DNA from: Stratiolaelaps scimitus
Taxonomy: Eukaryota; Arthropoda; Arachnida; Mesostigmata; Laelapidae
DNA length: 64,000 nt
Direction: 5' to 3'
NCBI GenBank assembly: GCA_019614645.1
Contig: JABWDB010000017.1
Span: 5,158,501-5,222,500 of the forward strand
In this document: one piece after another, positions 22,451 to 33,750 of the stretch
How the letters are laid out: each line of letters starts with the position of its first letter
Position numbering within the stretch: the first letter of the stretch is position 1
Position numbers and translations under genes: made by a program
The notes under the pieces: model-generated
The model's input: the letters and a program-made list of their open reading frames with translations, nothing else
What the model was told of the DNA's origin: nothing
Database searches by the model: none

Positions 22451-25400
22451 ATAAATTTCAGCAGGTTTTCAGCAAAAGAGAGGAAATAGAGAGAGGGCTA
22501 CGAGCGATGACGATGACTTTGTATTATTTTATTCTTTTGTTGTAGCTAGCGAAGCTGAACTGAGACGACAGACAGACAGAGGGAGTGACAGAGAGAAAGA
22601 ACAACGGAAAATAGTCGGTTGGTGACTTCTAGCTTTTGACATTTAAGTTTACCGGCGGTGATTTATGATAATGATAAAAGAGAACATCGTGACGTATCGC
22701 AGCGTTATTCATTTTCGCTGCCTATATTATTGCGTCTCAAACGACAGTGACAGTGTGATGATGTCCTTGAAGAAGATATGAATATCTTAGTCGCTAATAA
22801 AAGATTCGTTCAAGAAACAGTACCGGCATCTTCCACCGACACTTGCCAGCTTGTTCGCGTGCGGTTGCATCGAAGCGTTTTTTTTTTGCCACTTTAACGC
22901 CAATGCGAGTTCGTCAGACTACCCTCGATTGTTGTTTAAACGTTGAACATGATTCAGCGCGCATCGATAGCTAATTATCAGTTGTTTTTTTTATTTCTAG
23001 TATATGTGCACAGAATAGTCACGGTATCTGTTTATCGATGAATAAGCCAATATGGTGACTTGCACAGCATTGCGGACTGCGTTATTGTTTATTGGTAGTT
23101 TTTTTTTATTCCTTACTGCTTACAATAGAATTGTTATTGACGCTAGCATCTACGAACCACAATGGGGCTCACACCAGAGAAGCACAATGAACATGAGAGC
23201 GTACCGTACAGCCAATGAAAACACGAGGACGTGTGCAATGAACCTGCCACCATGTGCTTACGTTATTTTAGTGTAGCTAGCAGCGTAGATATTTTCGCTG
23301 AAAGTGCATACATGGGGTCTCCGCCATGCGGAGACTCCAGGAACAGGCCTTTCCATTGCACTTTGGAGGGGTTGATCATATCTGTTACTCTCTCAAACTC
23401 GCTCGGTTAAACCTCATTGGTTTCACCGCTTCGAATACATTTATCTTCTGTATCTGACCCCTACTCGTAATAAGGCTTGTCACTTCACTATAAATCGTGC
23501 TGGTTTAACGATCGTGTTCTATTTGCCAGCTCGCTCCTTTTTGCTCATAAAGTCGAATTGCTTGCAACTCTCAACACGAATCCCTGTTCGTACGAATCCA
23601 ATGCTTGGCAAACGAAATGGAGTTAAGACCAGGCGCGGTGGCATGTGTCTACAAGCGTACGATCACTACAAGCGTTAACAATTCGATCCCACCTCCAAGT
23701 GTGCATTGGTTACGAGCAACGAGCGTCGTTCGTTGCACCGCCCACATTCGCGCCATGTACACGAACTATCCTGTATCCAGAGCACTCGAAAGGCGAATTT
23801 TCTCCTTTAGCTTCACGCTCCGCATTACCAGCCGCTTGTTCCCCCCCCTTGCCAACCCTGCTAATGTGTATGTACGAATCAATTCTTATGGCGCGTCTTT
23901 TTTGGGTGGAGCATTGGCATTTGCATTCGCGCCGCTAGTGGGAAATTAGAGCGTGGTAGTCAAGGTGTAATGGCGCTCGTTGTCGTCCGTTCCAGTGGTG
24001 GTGAAAGTGGGCGAGCGGTTGCTGGGTTGTACGATGCTCAATAATGCCTATCAACTATTAACTCGGGAAATCCTTTGCTCCAGAGTTGTATGAGGAGCCA
24101 GCAGAGCCTAGCCCTGCCTCTTAATTATCGATAGAAGTGAGTGGGCGTACCTATCCAACGGAACTCTCGCTCACATTTTTATCCTTATATTATCCACACG
24201 CACACACCATTTGTGATAATAATAATAATTAGACTCCTTTTGGAAAAGGAATCTGTCGTTTCGCCGATTTATGAATTGGATAGAATCCGCCCATCCGTGA
24301 TAAATGCTGTAGTAGAGGCTGAAACTTTTATCGATGATCAAAGGTTTGCAATAGTCTAAAGCTTCTGGAGTGCACTCGGATAGTGCCGCAGATCCCCATC
24401 TGATTTTATGTTGATATAAGTAATAGCCAACTTAAGAAGCATATATCTTCTACTTAAGCTGCATTTGATCGGCTTGCTCTCGCCGATTTTTTAGATACAG
24501 CGCTATTCGATAAAGGCAGTTCGTACAGCATGTAAACGTCCGCTGCTAGTGATGCCTCTTGAAGGTACGCGACATGCCTATGGGCGTTGGGTGCCACTAA
24601 ACCAGAAAATTATTAGTTGGAAAAGACAGGCTCTGTAAAATACAGTTAATTAGTATAGGTTGCTTTTGTTGTAGGGCCCCCATTTCGTTGGACCTAGCAC
24701 CTGTCGAGTTAACCCTACCACATAATGTAGGAAGTTTGCGATTGATCAATGAATGCTTAATGCTATATATTCATTGAGTTATTACGAATGAAATAGGCGT
24801 TTTATAGTTCGAGAGACGGCAATCTTATATGGTGTTGTCCGGGCCAGAAATCCACAGTGGTGGGGTAGTTCACGCAGTAAGCTATGAAGCGCTTGAGTGC
24901 AGCAGGCGTTTCTTGAAGTCCATACAGCTCAGGATATTAGAAAGTTGAGGAGAACATTGAAGCACGCCCATTTGATAAACCCGCATAGCTTTCAAGAACC
25001 AAGGTGCTGGAAAACCCGCAGGCAACTCTATATAAGCGAAATCGGCATCTTTGGTGTAAACGCGCCCATTTTTTATTTGCATATTATCAAGTATTGATAT
25101 TTAATATTATATAACATCGTAAGAAACTCATAACCTATTCCCAGATTTCATGACCTACTGCATATGTCTTCTTAACTATCCGCGTTCTCTGTTAAAAACA
25201 CAGGTCGCAAGTTATAATGCTTAAAGCACCTGCGCGGGTCTTTCTTCGCATCGAAATTGGTTAAGTAAGTTATAGTTATTTCAATTGTTGAGGTGTACAA
25301 CTTTGAATATACAATAATTAGGGAATTAGCTAGGGACAGTAAGTTGTTGTCTTGTAGTTTTCAGCCAGTACGACATTTTCCAATCCTGTGCAGTGTGTAC

Positions 25401-28340
25401 TCAGCTGAGTTGAGAGCGACTCGCTAAGGGGAGAAATAGACGCATATTGTCTGAGCATGGATTCATCTACCGGTGTCGAGCCTAGAGAAAAATGTATCCG
25501 AATTTATCTTAGGGACGAACATCTCGTTTACACTTAAACACATGCCAATTTCTGGCTGTATATTTAGGCTGTAGACGACAACTGTGCGGGGAGTCATCAG
25601 CTGAAAGTCTTCCTAAAAACCTACCGTTCCCCATCAGCTATAAATAAATAATACGGCAGCTTAAAAACAAATGACGTATTTGTCGCATACGGGAAGTAAA
25701 AACGTGCCGTTACGAAGATGGGCGCGATAAACCTCTTGGGGCAATGTTTTTCACAGTTGCAGTAGGGAAACACTGCACTTCAAGGTACAGTTTCGAAATA
25801 ACGAACAACCAAATTAAGATTAGCCAACATGTGGTATACGTCTCGTTAATTCTATGCATTGACCAGTGAAGAAATTTAGGGAAAATGTGGAATTATAGAA
25901 TGCTTCAGAGTGCCGGCAAGTCTAGCCCATGATATGATCATCATTGTCGGCTGCCTTCGAAGCCTTTAGGTTAGCTAACAAGAACACAAACTAAATAATG
26001 TGTAGAACACAAATATTCCTGATAGTTAATCCAAGATGTGTGATGATGAGACCTTATTCCGTTCGATTATACCCATTACGTATACGATTGGCCAATATCT
26101 GTAAACAGTACGGAATTATTCGTTGACAGCCCCATATATGGACAGCGGGCCAATCGTGGAATCCGCTGTATCGGCCGCATAATTCAACATGCCGTTTATA
26201 CCATCTAGAGACACACAAGTGTGCGGGGCAGGCATGGCTAGACGTTACATCGGAGTTCTTGAGATTTTGGGGGCACAAGTAAGCAAATGCCAACGTCGCA
26301 ATGGGTCATTTTCAGTAGTCATACATTTTATATAAATTAACCATAATTAACGATATTTGAGCAAACTATGAAACATGATACATTTGTCACCGATGTTTAT
26401 TTCTTTCGTATTATTTTACTTAGTAGATTGCATTACATACTATTTAGATTATAACGTATATTTAAGATGTAAAAAAGCTCCAAAGAACGGGTGCAGCGAA
26501 CACACTGCGTTTACGATGCTATCTGAGGTGAGCGTTGTACCGCAACAGCAAGCATTACATTAATTTAGTTTTTACATTCCACCGCCAAAGTAATAGTCGT
26601 GCTTCATCTATGCCCAAAAATACACTGTCAAAGGTTTACTCATTTTAACCTGTCCTGTATAACCCGCAAGGTAATCATATATTATAACTAATAGATCTTT
26701 ACAAAATTGTGTATATACTGTCGGCGGGCTCCACTTAAATGTAGCATGGAGTATGTCTGGGACATGCAGACCTATCGTAGAAAAACTCGTTATTTAGCTT
26801 CTGCATAGTTCGACTGACGAGAAATATATTATTATTATTACTATTATCATCTAAATAATGTCACACACGAAGACGCCACACACGCGAAACGATGCAGCGT
26901 AGCCAATTGATTCTATGCTTCGTTGGTTCGTAATCAGCTCCGCCTTCACGGGATCCGGCTTAGGTCGCCATTCCCTCTTGTTCAGCTGCACTCACTCCGA
27001 TATGACGAACTCAATCGTGACGCACGAGCAAAGCAGTCCGTATCACACAGCTGGATTTGTGTGCGAAAGGGGAAGAGAGCGAGAGAGATAAGAACTGTAC
27101 CCTATAGAGGACTGATCGGAACACGATAGTATATATACACATACATATATGTAATCACACCCCACTTGAATGTCGCCATTACTCCGGATGTGTCAATTAA
27201 TGAAATGACCTTGCATTCATCCGATCGACGATCATATTGCTGCTGCTGCTGGTTGAAGGTCATCGTTTCATAATTCATTAGTAGCATTTCGTACCCGAAT
27301 ACATGCATCGTGGTACAGGGTCGCACTTGAATAATTGTCTCAGTATCCGATGACGTCGTTCTCATTTTGTGTCGCACACCGAAAGTTCAAGATCAAGTTC
27401 GTACAAATTTTCGCAGATAATAATCTCCACCTATTGGATGCTAATGTCAGAATAAAGCGGGTTACGCAGATCAGCACCCAAGTCTATGAGTTCTTTCCGA
27501 CTAGTCTGTATTGTGTCCGTATTGGTGTCTCTAGCACAAGAGAAGCCAAAACGAACTACAAAGAGGTTAATTTTGCCGAGTAAACGAAGCTTTAACATGT
27601 TGTCGTATCACTTTCCCGAAACGACAACATTACCAAAACTAGCAGTTCGATGTGTATTGTTGGGGAATCTGGGGACACTAGCACCCTGGGAGGTGGAATT
27701 AGCGAGACGTCGGGATCTCGGCGGAAGACACGGCTTTTCGAGGCCACACACCTATTGTTTAATGCGCAATTAGAGAAAACAATCCGGAGAAGCTCGCGCT
27801 CGATGTTCTGCCGGCTACGGCACATGCCAGCCGGCTCGTTACAGTTATTAACGCATTGTCTCGTATTGACATGGCGCGAGGCGTTGTCTGTCCGCCGCTT
27901 GAGCGGGAACATATGAATATTCGTGTATCATTGTGTTGCATAATAATGCAAATGATTTGTTTCGTAATTCGTTATTATTTGTGTATGTGTTTTCCTTCAA
28001 TTATTCGACTATCGTCTCATATAGATAAATCGACCTGTATGTTTGTATGGATTGAAGTACGTTCGGACAGTGCTAGAACAGAGCAAAGGTTAGTGACTAC
28101 CCATACCATTCAGGGGCAATCACCAACGCGTTGGAAGTTACGGACGCAAGTGAACTCAATCGGACACACACATGATCATATTATTATTATGATCCTCTAT
28201 TTAATCACTCCATGTTGAAACATATTAATAATATATAAGACTAGCCTTGGTAGTAGGTGCTTGTCGTCTCTCTCTCTGCCTGTCTGATATCATTCTCTAG
28301 GAATATTATGGCAGATAAATAATTAAATTACATTGAAAAT
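22451..28340. other. Long AT-rich gene-poor stretch
   Basis: No supported gene on either strand over almost 6 kb. It contains a nested hairpin at 23.30 kb, short AAT/ATT tracts at about 24.22 and 26.83 kb, and scattered short frames, most beginning at non-ATG codons. It could be intergenic or a large intron. Confidence 0.4.
23301..23364. repeat. Nested inverted repeat, 64 bases
   Basis: The inner arms GTCTCCGC/GCGGAGAC are separated by CAT, and outer arms AAAGTGCA/TGCACTTT are perfectly complementary. An RNA would fold as an interrupted hairpin about 64 bases long. Confidence 0.6.
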
Positions 28341-29035
28341 ATCGTTCAAGTTTGCTTCGAGCGTTTAATTTAGGTAGCTGTTGCGCTATAATACAAGCGA
28401 AAGTCCTCATTGGAAACCATGCTCTGAATATCGTACGTTTCTTCGACGGTTTTTCCCTAGCTGTTTCTCATTTTAACATCGCATTTTTATTGGGTACGTC
28501 AATCTCTGATTGTGTACGTCAATCTCCGGGTAGCGTATTTACGATGGAACTACAGGAAATGCGTAACCTTGGCGCGAATAGCAGAACGATACTGCCACCC
28601 ACGATAGCAAGAAATCAATTCAATCATTGGAAACTAATCACGAATTATGTTTGGAAAAATCTAGAACTGAAAAGTGGTTTTATCTATGTAAAACATAGAA
28701 CCCAAATATTGACCATTACTCGAAAATGAAACGGCCAAGGAATATTTCCCAACTTGTTTCTCCTGGCCGAGAACAACCTTGTACCCGAGGCCCTCGAAAA
28801 ACATAACAAATGCACCGATTGCACCCGTTTCTTTTTACGAAGTGCAAGCGTAATTATTTGACACAGTATCGCCCTCATTGATGCTACACGCATGGCAATG
28901 TACAGGTAGAAAACGGTACGGTAGGTCTACATTATCTAGCTTCTAGTAGGATCAGTCGCCATATGACATAAGGCAAATCCCACTGTTATTATACCCATCG
29001 CGAGCATACACTCAAGCGAAATACTATCTTTACTC

Positions 29036-29059
29036 TATATATATATATATATATATATG
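29036..29059. repeat. (TA)n microsatellite
   Basis: About eleven TA units followed by TGTACG. Confidence 0.9.
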
Positions 29060-29721
29060 TACGTTATGGTAAATAGTTATACAGGCCAGCAGTTAAGCTT
29101 ACCGACCTTTCGAGTCGCTTCTGTCTTGATTTACCATGCGCATGTGTTGCATCCATAGCTCGGTCGTTGTTAATTTATTGCTCATTCGTGTCTCCGTCAT
29201 ACCTCCCTCCCTTCCTACCTTTCCTTTAGCGTAGCAATTCGTTGGTTGTCAAAAACGCTGCGCAGCAGTGGTTGACACATAGCTCAGTTCACCGAGTCCG
29301 CCACTCTGTTCTGATAGATATGCTGGAGGACCCTTCGGTCACCAGGGCCGTTGGTCCCCCATCTCAAAAACGCGGCGGTGCAGTCGATGGATCATACTCG
29401 CGTACACGTGTAGCCCTGACTCGCCCTGGCCTTGAGAGGCGTCGGCGGTCCGGCAGGCATGCGGGTCCCTTTCTTTCTCGCTTAGTAATGCCCACTTGTA
29501 CCCGTTGGGATTATCCTAGATACGTAGGTGCAGGACGCACTTTGCGTGGCGTATAGAGAGAAGCTTCTCGAAATGCTTCTTCCCTTTACATCGTTGGCCG
29601 TGTTAGGCAGCTCACGAACGCTGTTAGGGGTAACGGCGTAGCCGGGTTAGTGTTCGCTCGATGGCCGTAATCCTTTGCTAAAAAGTAGGCTTTCTTTCTC
29701 TGCCCGCAGCCTCCCTCTCCC

Positions 29722-29722
<1 letters not shown>

Positions 29723-29767
<45 letters not shown>
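29723..29767. repeat. (TA)n microsatellite, longest of the window
   Basis: An almost pure run of about 22 TA units, producing artificial Tyr-Ile frames on the minus strand. Confidence 0.9.
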
Positions 29768-29772
<5 letters not shown>

Positions 29773-30452
29773 AGATCCAATCCGCCAGGCTCTGCAGGTG
29801 TACCAACCCTTTTCCGATTGCGATAAAGATATCTGATATTACAACGCACTCACACCTACCATACGCATAAACCCGCCAGAAGACGGTGATCGACCGACGA
29901 TCAAGGCAATTGAGATCAGAATAGGTCAAAACGCCCCGGGGGATTCGTTAGCTGGGCTCGCGCTGACTTTCCACAGAGCATACTGTACACGGTAGGCTAG
30001 CAGAAGATACTTGGTGTTGTTTATAGTGGGCGCTATATATAATAGTAATGGTGAGAATAAATGATGGTGTCCCTCCTCAGGCCATGAATATTCTAATATT
30101 AATGTGAGCAGAATATGGCTGTGGGGGACTCGCTCTTTTCTTGAATAATAACCCCTCAACGTGGACGGAACTCAATCAATCAACCGTATTTGCCCTACCA
30201 TGCCTCTGGGAGTAAACCCTTAACGGGGCTCTCGATTTCGACTCCAGCAAAAAAAAGGTCTAGTATGAATCCAAAACATCGTTAGCGATACTACTTGTGT
30301 CTGGTACTAGGTACAGACAAAAAACTTATGTTTCGTCTTAGGAGTCCTCTGCTTGTTTGGCTGCCGACAGATCTACATATATGGCCTGTCTTCCAACGCA
30401 TATGTGCAACGCTATACGAACACAATACCATGCGAAGTAACTGAGCACAGTT

Positions 30453-30922
30453 TTGATCGAATTCACTCTTCTTAAGGCTACACTGAGCTGTTCCCGTACA
30501 GATTTAAGTGTCAAGCATTTATTCTACAACCTCTCCTACAGATATCTGTGTTTGTGCTCCATGTTGGCATTCAACAGTCTTGAGCTTCTCCATAGCAAGA
30601 TTGTATACCAAGCATTATCACTCTGGCCAATCATGACCTATCTGCAAACTGTCGATCATTTAACACAACCCCATATGTCTTCATTCACTTGCGCCGGCCT
30701 AGGATCGACTTCATCGGAGTGACCTTTGATACCTTCCGATCGAGTGACGCTTTGAACATTGCTCGAGACCCATCTAATGTGTCTCTACATGCTACAAGCA
30801 TTTCGAGCGATATGGGGCGAGGGGATTTAGTGCGGTTTGTTGCTGCAGCCATAACAGGTATTTCAAGAGTTCAGAAACTCCTTGGTACAAATGGCTTTTT
30901 TCAGCTGACGTGTTTCTTATAG
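30453..30922 (+). pseudogene. Two overlapping frames, possible decayed gene
   Basis: Two plus-strand open frames overlap at 30689-30722. The first runs to 30722; the second, to 30922, reads protein-like (DFIGVTFDTFRSSDALNIAR, GDLVRFVAAAITGISRVQKLL) but has no ATG. A frameshift between them would explain the pattern. The C-terminal helix recalls those of the small helical proteins nearby, but I recognise no family. Chance frames remain possible. Confidence 0.2.
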
Positions 30923-30954
30923 TGTCCAATATGTTGGTGATTTGAAGTCAAGTT

Positions 30955-31500
30955 TAGGGTTATTTATTTTCACTACCAGTCAGGTAATTATTGTATTCAA
31001 TAAAACTGTATTATAACATTATAAACCACACTACCACAATTTCTCATCCACGTAACTTACGACACTGTAAATGTATCCCAGAGGCTATGGGAAGTTTATT
31101 TATGAAACATATCTATGCTTACTGAACTGAGTAAGAAGACCAAGGATAAATTGGCGATCTTACAGTCATAGGTGTGTATAAATTTATCTAAGAAAATAAA
31201 TATCAATTACATAACAACATTTAGTATATGCGATGACTATATAAATATTAATTATACATTCTACTGTTGGTGTACTGCTAGTGTCTGGTATACTGTAGAC
31301 GCCGACCGAGCTTCCTCAATTCGATAGTTCACTAGGGAAGTTTATCCTAATCATTATAGAGCGTGTTTTAGCTCGGTATCCGGTCGGAATATTGCAGCGA
31401 TGACTCAGGCGACAAGTTGACAAAATAAATTGATAAGAAATTTTAAGGCATCGACAATGTCTTTATGACTCGAGGCACCTTCGGGCTTCATCCATATGCA
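30955..31500 (-). pseudogene. Decayed inverted copy of the 32.3-kb gene and its 3' UTR
   Basis: Read on the minus strand, 31500 down to 31278 aligns with the second half of the 128-residue gene at 32.3 kb: DIVDALKFLINLF corresponds to EIVDDLRSLINFY, and SPESS..(Y)SDRI to PPESSQQDFDRI, with a frameshift and stop codons between blocks. The equivalent of the stop codon is at 31278-31280. From there to about 30955 the 3' UTR also aligns (for example CACACCTATGACTGTAAG, AAGTTACGTGGATGA, TTTTATTGAATACAAT, TACCTGACT) and ends at a matching AATAAA. It is a dead paralogue lying head-to-head with the intact gene. Confidence 0.75.
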
Positions 31501-31778
31501 ATCATAGACGCACGGAGGTTGCGATATTAATAGAGTACAAGTTAAGTATTATAAAACGAAAATGCTAATAATGAATCTGTATGAACCTGCTTAATTAACA
31601 TGGCTTTGGGTTCCGGGGGAGTTCATTGCAAATGCTAATGGGGGGAACAGCACTGGAATACGAAACGAAGAAATCAAATAGCTTAGAAATCAAATCCTAT
31701 AGTTTATTTTCCAACTAAAATATTGCTCTAGATTCGGTTTTCACCGACATGCTCTTCAATATATTATATATATTATAG

Positions 31779-31973
31779 ATTGGGAGACTGCCGAGACACA
31801 CCCTTCACCTGATCAATGTCGAAGACAGAATGGCAATGGCGGATGTCAATAAGCTGAGAAGGATAGCATTAACCGAAAATGTTTTCGACGAGGTGTTTGA
31901 TACTAGACAAACGCGTAGCATAGCTGATTTTTATATTGCCCACCACAAAAGTAAACGTAGAAGCTATGCATAA
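31779..31973 (+). CDS. Short protein-like ORF or terminal exon
   Basis: A 64-codon open frame preceded directly by an in-frame TAG that could also be a splice acceptor (TTATAG). ATGs occur at 31830 and 31836, followed by ADVNKLRRIALTENVFDEVF and a basic C-terminus HHKSKRRSYA before TAA. Composition is ordinary and the peptide looks globular, with two helices. It lies between the decayed inverted copy and the intact 32.3-kb gene, so it may be a fragment of the same locus. Too short for a family call. Confidence 0.33.
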   Translation: MGRLPRHTLHLINVEDRMAMADVNKLRRIALTENVFDEVFDTRQTRSIADFYIAHHKSKRRSYA

Positions 31974-32173
31974 ATGCATATCGAGGAACTACATGTATAC
32001 TTTCAGATATATATATATATATATATATAATTTAAGATACCTTCAGAGGATGTGGAGAGCAGATGGTGAGTAATGGGACCTAATACGCACAGAAGCCTAT
32101 GTATGGTTAAGGCGGGATTACATTTTCAGTGATTCGGCTATGCAGCCTTTGAGAGAGAACACACCAACTCTTC

Positions 32174-32184
32174 GGAAATTCCCC
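32174..32184 (-). promoter_or_regulatory. NF-kappaB/Rel-type site upstream of the 32.3-kb gene
   Basis: GGGGAATTTCC on the minus strand fits the kappaB consensus exactly. It lies about 160 bases before the likely start codon and about 45 bases before a TATA-like AATAAAAG (32230-32237). A single short site can occur by chance. Confidence 0.3.
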
Positions 32185-32345
32185 AATGAAGAGAGGGTTT
32201 AGAGGGGGACCCCTCTGTGATGACTCTCCAATAAAAGCAGGGCTTTGCGACATGAGTAGGCACAGTTCTTCACTGATACTTCATTCACTGTGATTGAATG
32301 CTATCTCATCTTGACCAGTGTAGAACCAGACAATTCATCGACACA

Positions 32346-32732
32346 ATGGAGGTCGAGGCAAGACCGAGCTCCCCACTTGAAGCTGCTACAGCACCAGGAC
32401 CGGAGGCTTCGGCACCGATACACATGCGCAGATGTGGAGCTGTCCTATGGAAACGTGACGCCTTATCTTGTGCTTCTTTAAATGACCACAATGTTAAGTT
32501 ACTCAAAACGAAGAAGTCCAAGTATGAGGCGTTGCTTTGTCAGCCAAACTTGCAGCCCGATGATATCGCAAGTTATACGGAGATTGTCGATGACCTAAGA
32601 AGTCTGATTAATTTCTATGTTGACTTGCCACCGGAATCATCGCAGCAAGATTTCGACCGGATTTCGAGCTTAAGACCCGATCTTGTGAATGATCGGGATG
32701 GGGAAGCTCAGCCGGCGTATACTATACACTAG
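32346..32732 (+). CDS. Small intronless helical protein, BAG-like family (128 aa)
   Basis: The start at 32346 is preferred over the in-frame ATG at 32298 because its context ACAATGG is far better. Residues 1-30 are Pro/Ala/Glu-rich and disordered. Residues 46-65 form a basic helix (NVKLLKTKKSKYEALLC), 73-93 a second helix (IASYTEIVDDLRSLINFYVD), then LPPE and a short QQDFDRI helix. The order helix, Asp-rich turn, helix with E..(V)DDL, LP, then D-aromatic-acidic parallels residues 69-130 of the 15-kb protein, so I place both in one loose family. A homologous decayed copy lies inverted at 31 kb with the same 3' UTR, which shows that this was a real transcription unit. Function unknown; Hsp70 co-chaperone is a guess. 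Confidence 0.55.
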   Translation: MEVEARPSSPLEAATAPGPEASAPIHMRRCGAVLWKRDALSCASLNDHNVKLLKTKKSKYEALLCQPNLQPDDIASYTEIVDDLRSLINFYVDLPPESSQQDFDRISSLRPDLVNDRDGEAQPAYTIH

Positions 32733-32820
32733 CAGTATTATTAATATTTATATAATCATCGCATATACATGTTCTTGGAAAATTGATATTTATTTTCTTA
32801 TATAAATATATACACACCTA

Positions 32821-32960
32821 AACTTTTTCGGGCTGACTCTCAGCCAACATTTAACGTCCACGGTACCGCTTTCGCATTGCTTCGTAAGACGGACCCCTAA
32901 AATGCAAATGTGCAACGGTGGGGATCGAACCCGTGCACCTACGTGTCTCCCCCGATTGAG
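32821..32960 (-). mobile_element. SINE copy 2, complete with 17-bp target site duplication
   Basis: The insert interrupts the 3' UTR homology and is flanked by AAATATATACACACCTA (32804-32820) and AAATATATACTCACCTA (32961-32977), one mismatch. On the minus strand it carries GGGTTCGATCCC, a polymerase III B box, and ends in a hairpin TGGCTGAGAGTCAGCC followed by CGAAAAAGTT. The empty site is seen in the inverted paralogous UTR near 31.18 kb. This is a LINE-mobilised tRNA-related SINE. Confidence 0.8.
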
Positions 32961-33244
32961 AAATATATACTCACCTATGACTGTAAGATCGCCAATTCAT
33001 CATTGGTCTTCTTACTCAGTGAACACTTCAGTGAACATATTTGTTGAACTTCCCATAACCTCTGGGACATTTACAGTGTCCTAAGTTACGTGGATGACAT
33101 ATTGTGAAAGCCAATGTATATATATATATACACATATGATGATGTACATTATTCATGTGAATAATAATAAAAAGTCTATACATCCAAGTTAAAACCTTCT
33201 TATTATAAAACACTTTTATTGAATACAATATTTACCTGACTTGT

Positions 33245-33250
33245 AATAAA
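33245..33250 (+). terminator. Polyadenylation signal AATAAA
   Basis: It lies 513 bases after the stop of the 32.3-kb gene (about 356 without the SINE and one duplicate), in a block conserved in the inverted copy (TTTTATTGAATACAAT, TACCTGACT). Confidence 0.5.
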
Positions 33251-33507
33251 AATAGATAATCATAAATATTAACCCGCTACTCAAATCCGCAAATAGTCCA
33301 ACACGATATTTCGACGTTTCACAGTTGGTCTGGTAATCCAGATAATGAAGTATAAAGAGCTAGCGAGAGGTTTCCAAATTGTTATTTTTAGTGCTTTAAT
33401 ACATGAAAGAGAAGGAAGTCTAAATTATACTAAGGACTCGTACATAACAGATATAGGTCGGTAGTTAACTAGGTTTGAATTGCTGACTCTAGAATACCCC
33501 ACACAAG

Positions 33508-33550
33508 ACAGGATATCCGCCTAAGCGGTTAAGGACTGGTCCTCCCATAG
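33508..33550 (+). repeat. tRNA-like 5' half (A-box region)
   Basis: TCCGCCTAAGCGGTTAAGGAC resembles the D-arm of a class II (Leu/Ser) tRNA, with the A box. No B box follows at the expected distance, so it is a fragment, perhaps of another SINE. Confidence 0.35.
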
Positions 33551-33660
33551 CTCTCGTAACATCGTGCAACTTGCAATACAATTTTCTATCTGTCTGTCTT
33601 TTTTTGCAATCACGCACGGGTGGCCGTTGTCACTCAACTTGAATTCCACAGGTATACATT

Positions 33661-33750
33661 GTTGAAGGCGTTCAAAGAAAACTCTACTGGCCTAGATCAG
33701 AATACCATTTCAATTAATAAAATGCTACAATGTTTCCTATACAAGATTTC
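33661..33750 (+). mobile_element. Possible RT palm-entry fragment of a LINE
   Basis: One frame reads KAFKENSTGLDQN-TISINKML, resembling the K.....TG.DGI...(M)L block that opens LINE reverse transcriptase domains. It is short, has stops nearby, and no YxDD motif follows in the next few hundred bases. Confidence 0.28.

Larger units (their letters stand above)
32733..33265 (+). other. 3' UTR of the 32.3-kb gene
   Basis: This stretch aligns with the reverse complement of 30955-31277 apart from an inserted SINE and a (TA)n expansion, and ends at AATAAA at 33245-33250, matched by an AATAAA at the same place in the inverted copy. Conservation of the segment through its polyadenylation signal defines it as 3' UTR. 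Confidence 0.6.

Noticed and set aside
28352..28729. A 125-codon plus-strand frame in AT-rich DNA
   Set aside because: Starts at TTG, no motif; the ATG-started part is only about 60 codons. Kept out for lack of support.
29586..29929. Minus-strand frames with repeated Tyr-Ile
   Set aside because: They are translations of the (TA)n tract.
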